A stretch of DNA of 8,136 nucleotides, taken from assembly GCA_018399455.1 (NCBI GenBank), contig JAGYOT010000068.1, positions 1 through 8,136 of the forward strand, read 5' to 3'. A program made the translations under genes and the position numbers. Shown here one piece after another: positions 5,763 through 8,136 of the stretch. Under the pieces are notes generated by a model, which worked only from the letters and a program-made list of their open reading frames with translations, had not been told where the DNA came from and made no database searches. The DNA is from Desulfobacterales bacterium. Lineage in GTDB: Bacteria; Desulfobacterota; Desulfobacteria; Desulfobacterales; Desulfosalsimonadaceae. Within the stretch, counting starts at the first letter, position 1, and the number at the start of each line of letters is the position of its first letter.

Positions 5763-7565
5763 CTACTGGCTGTACATGTCCTCAATGATGGCGCTGAACT
5801 TCCTGTAAATTGTTTTGCGCCGGAGTTTCAGCGTAGCCGTCAGTTCATCGTCGTCATGATCGAGCTCCTTGCTCAGGAGCCTGAATTTCTTAATCTGCTC
5901 CACCTGAGCAAAATCCCGGTTGGTCTTTTCCACTTCATCCCGGATGAGCTTCACGACCTCATTTGTCTCCGCCAGGCTTCTGAACGTGGTGTAGGCCAGG
6001 CCCCGCTCCTGAGCCCATTTGGCCACGTTGTCATATTCGATCTGGATCAGTGCGGCAAGATACTTGCGGCCGTCTCCCACAACGATGGCTTCATTGATGT
6101 AGGGACTGCATTTGAGCCGGTTTTCGATCTCCGAAGGCGCGATGTTCTTTCCGCCGCTGGTGATAATGATCTCCTTTTTCCGGTCCGTAATCCGCAGGCG
6201 CCCGTCTTTATCCAGTTCTCCGACGTCACCGGTATAGAGCCAGCCGTCCACGATGGTTCGGGATGTGGCTTCCGGATCTTTCCAGTATCCAACAAAAATA
6301 TGGTTGTTTTTCAGCAGGATCTCTCCATCGTCGGCAATCCTGATTTCAGTCCCGGGAATAGGCCTCCCGACCGTGCCCAGTTTGATGTCGCCCGGGCGAT
6401 TACAGGTGGCGATACCGGTCTCTTCCGTCATGCCCCATCCTTCATAAATGCGCACTCCCAGATCGTGGAAATACTTAAGCACTTCGGGTGAAATCGGAGC
6501 TGCGCCGCTGAGTGCGATGCGGGTTCGCAAAAGGCCGAGTTCCTTGCGCAGCTTGCGAAACAGAAGCAGCCAGCCCAAACCGTATTTGATTTTTTGGGCC
6601 ATCGCGATTGGTCCGCCGGTCAGCCAGGCATCGGCATAAGCCCTGCCCCAGGGAAGGCAGATCTGGTAGCACTTTTGCTTGAGCCAGGTGGCATCCTTCA
6701 TTTTGATGATGACGGAGGCCATCATTTTCTCCCAGATGCGGGGGACGGCAAGAAAGAAGGTGGGCAGAATTTCCCGCATATCAATCGTGACGGTCTCAAC
6801 GCTTTCGGCAAAGTTAACCGTGGATCCGCTGTACATGGGCAGAAAAAAAGACATAATCCGTTCAGCCACATGACAGAGCGGCAAATAGGAAACCACTTCA
6901 TCCTGATCGGTCTGGGGGATGACCCGGGACTGGGCGCGGAGAAAATTAACGATGTTGCTGTGACTCAGCATCGCGCCTTTGGGCGGACCCGTGGTACCTG
7001 AGGTATAAACCATAATGGCCACGTCTTCCGGCCTGACCGCTTCTGTCAACCAACCAAAAGCGTCCGGGTCCCTTTCATCGATCCGGCTGCCCAGGATTTC
7101 CACGGCTTCAAACGACATCACCATCGGATCGCGATAATTTCGGAGGCCTTTCATGTCCATGACAAAAACCTTTTGCAGCAAAGGCAGATCGCCTTTGGCC
7201 TCCAGAACCTTGTCCACCTGTTCCTGGTCATCGCAGACAACAAATCGGGATTCACTGTGGCCAATGACGTAGGCCGCTTCCCTGGAAGGATTTGTCGGAT
7301 AAACGCCAACGGAAATGCCGCCTGCGCACTGGGCGGCCAGATCCGCATACAGCCATTTCGGTTCGTTGTTTCCGAAAATACTGACACGATCCCCCTTTTT
7401 GAGCCCCAGTGAAATCATGCCCAGGCAGAAATAGCGGACATGGCGGCCGTATGCATTCCAGGAGATCTCCTGCCAGACACCGAGATCCTTCTCCCTGAGG
7501 GCCACCCGCTCCTGATACGCTTCGACTTTGCTCAAAAACAGGTGTACCAGTGTATCTTCTTTCAA
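5763..7565 (-). CDS. Long-chain-type AMP-forming acyl-CoA synthetase embedded in the transporter operon
   Basis: This 600-residue AMP-dependent ligase belongs to the long-chain fatty acyl-CoA synthetase type (FadD15/FAA-like architecture), which activates fatty or related carboxylic acids to CoA thioesters. Motifs in order: YTSGTTGPPKG (187-197), the long linker region AVPRIWEKM typical of long-chain members (273-281), SGAAPIS (353-359), GWGMTEE (376-382), GWLYTGD (441-447), DRKKEIIITSGGKNIAPSEIE (461-481) and catalytic Lys580 in TLKLRR. All appear intact. Translation must start at the TTG at 7563-7565: an in-frame TGA lies only a little upstream, no other start codon intervenes, and the first ATG downstream would delete conserved N-terminal sequence. 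The TTG overlaps the livG stop by four bases, indicating translational coupling. Its place between ATPase and permease genes suggests it acts on the imported solute; the substrate is unknown. Confidence 0.93.
   Translation of the reverse strand: MKEDTLVHLFLSKVEAYQERVALREKDLGVWQEISWNAYGRHVRYFCLGMISLGLKKGDRVSIFGNNEPKWLYADLAAQCAGGISVGVYPTNPSREAAYVIGHSESRFVVCDDQEQVDKVLEAKGDLPLLQKVFVMDMKGLRNYRDPMVMSFEAVEILGSRIDERDPDAFGWLTEAVRPEDVAIMVYTSGTTGPPKGAMLSHSNIVNFLRAQSRVIPQTDQDEVVSYLPLCHVAERIMSFFLPMYSGSTVNFAESVETVTIDMREILPTFFLAVPRIWEKMMASVIIKMKDATWLKQKCYQICLPWGRAYADAWLTGGPIAMAQKIKYGLGWLLLFRKLRKELGLLRTRIALSGAAPISPEVLKYFHDLGVRIYEGWGMTEETGIATCNRPGDIKLGTVGRPIPGTEIRIADDGEILLKNNHIFVGYWKDPEATSRTIVDGWLYTGDVGELDKDGRLRITDRKKEIIITSGGKNIAPSEIENRLKCSPYINEAIVVGDGRKYLAALIQIEYDNVAKWAQERGLAYTTFRSLAETNEVVKLIRDEVEKTNRDFAQVEQIKKFRLLSKELDHDDDELTATLKLRRKTIYRKFSAIIEDMYSQ
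7562..7565 (-). other. TTGA stop/start overlap (livG stop TGA with synthetase start TTG)
   Basis: On the minus strand TTGA contains both the TTG start of the synthetase and the TGA stop of livG. A GGAG (7576-7579) lies ten bases upstream of the TTG inside livG, with a further AAGGGG closer to it. The arrangement is a rarer version of the common ATGA coupling and argues that the two proteins are made together. Confidence 0.7.
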
Positions 7566-8136
7566 TCCCCTTGTTCTCCGGTCATGATGGATTCAAAATT
7601 CTTTCCCAGATATGCCTTCTGAACCTCCGGGTCCTTTTGTATCTCCCGGGGTGATCCTTCGGCGATCTTGACGCCGAAATCCAGCACGGCGATCCGTTGT
7701 GATATGTCCATCACGACGTCCATATCATGCTCGATCATTACAATCGTGGTGCCGAACTCCTCATGGATGTCCAGGACAAAGCGGGCCATATCCTCGGTTT
7801 CCTCCACATTCATGCCGGCCATGGGCTCATCCAGAAGCAGCAGATCCGGCTCCTGGCAAAGCGCCCGGCCCAGCTCGATCCTTTTCTGGACACCATAGGG
7901 GAGGCTGGACACCAGGTGCTTTCGCCATTTCTCCATTTCGAGAAAATCCAGAATCTCTTCCGCCCTTCGTCTGTTCTCGATTTCTTCCCGGTCGCGATAG
8001 CCAAGGAAAAGATTTTCAATAAAACCGGACAGGAAATGATTGTGGCGGCCCAGGAGCAAATTGTCGATAACCGTCATGTTGCGAAACAGCTCCACATTCT
8101 GAAAGGTCCGGGCGATCCCCATCCCCGCAATCCGGT
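7562..8136 (-). CDS. livG: Branched-chain amino acid-type ABC transporter ATP-binding protein, LivG family (N-terminus beyond window)
   Basis: This is the cytoplasmic ATPase that powers the LivHM-type permease. About 190 C-terminal residues are visible; the family is normally about 250-260, so the Walker A loop lies past base 8136. The visible frame opens with R-I-A-G-M-GIARTFQNVELF, the Q-loop region characteristic of LivG (Gln codon at 8099-8101). It continues with the signature variant SLPYGVQKRIELGRAL (from 7906), Walker B DLLLLDEP (7823-7846), the D-loop-like MAGMN and the switch His in EHD (7727-7729). The LPYG signature in place of LSGGQ, the insertion around residues FLSGFIENLFLGYRDRE and the C-terminal YLG (family form 'V-x-x-A-Y-L-G') favour LivG over LivF. 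The ATG at 8120-8122 is internal, not a start. It overlaps the next gene by four bases. Confidence 0.93.
   Translation of the reverse strand, partial: RIAGMGIARTFQNVELFRNMTVIDNLLLGRHNHFLSGFIENLFLGYRDREEIENRRRAEEILDFLEMEKWRKHLVSSLPYGVQKRIELGRALCQEPDLLLLDEPMAGMNVEETEDMARFVLDIHEEFGTTIVMIEHDMDVVMDISQRIAVLDFGVKIAEGSPREIQKDPEVQKAYLGKNFESIMTGEQGD

Noticed and set aside
5856..6491. 211-residue open frame on the plus strand
   Set aside because: It is fully antisense to the intact 600-aa synthetase, has no recognisable motif and is an expected by-product of GC-biased codons.
1..8136. CRISPR array, insertion sequence, tRNA/rRNA, phage or defence genes
   Set aside because: No regularly spaced repeats, transposase-like frames, terminal repeats or RNA gene signatures were seen; nearly all DNA is accounted for by metabolic and transport genes.

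Overview
The window looks like a piece of an anaerobic, organic-acid-degrading bacterium, most likely a Desulfobacterota (former Deltaproteobacteria, Desulfobacteraceae-like) genome. This is an inference from gene content only: a branched-chain-amino-acid-type (HAAT) ABC transporter with an AMP-forming acyl-CoA synthetase inside its operon, a second acyl-CoA synthetase, and the start of an acyl-CoA dehydrogenase. No rRNA, tRNA or other phylogenetic marker is present. All genes are ordinary metabolic or transport genes. I see no phage, insertion sequence, CRISPR array or defence system.

Layout. (1) Bases 1-135, minus strand: a well-started acyl-CoA dehydrogenase N-terminus that hits an in-frame TAA after 39 codons, so it is either a pseudogene or carries a sequence error. 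(2) Bases 136-473: a 338-bp AT-rich divergent control region. It holds a perfect 7-4-7 palindrome just upstream of the dehydrogenase start and a possible sigma-70-type promoter (TTGACA) facing the synthetase. (3) Bases 474-2075, plus strand: a 533-aa AMP-forming acyl-CoA synthetase, lower in GC than the rest. (4) Bases 2076-8136, minus strand: one compact operon, read right to left: livG-like ATPase (cut by the window edge), a 600-aa long-chain-type acyl-CoA synthetase, livH-like permease, livM-like permease, livK-like periplasmic binding protein, and a small FmdB-type zinc-ribbon protein. Intergenic gaps are -4, 23, 64, 62 and 31 bp. The last gene converges on the plus-strand synthetase with no base between the two stop codons.

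How the genes may work together (inference): the binding protein, two permeases and ATPase import a carboxylic acid or amino-acid-like solute. The synthetase encoded between the ATPase and the first permease activates a carboxylate to its CoA thioester. The divergent synthetase and dehydrogenase would carry out activation and the first oxidation step of a beta-oxidation-type route. The livF-like second ATPase usually found with such systems is not in the window and may lie beyond base 8136.

Most worth checking: the nonsense codon in the dehydrogenase, the operator-like palindrome, two perfect 12-bp inverted repeats inside the 366-bp zinc-ribbon gene, and the synthetase embedded in and overlapping the transporter operon. 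I found no clear evidence of a wholly new system.
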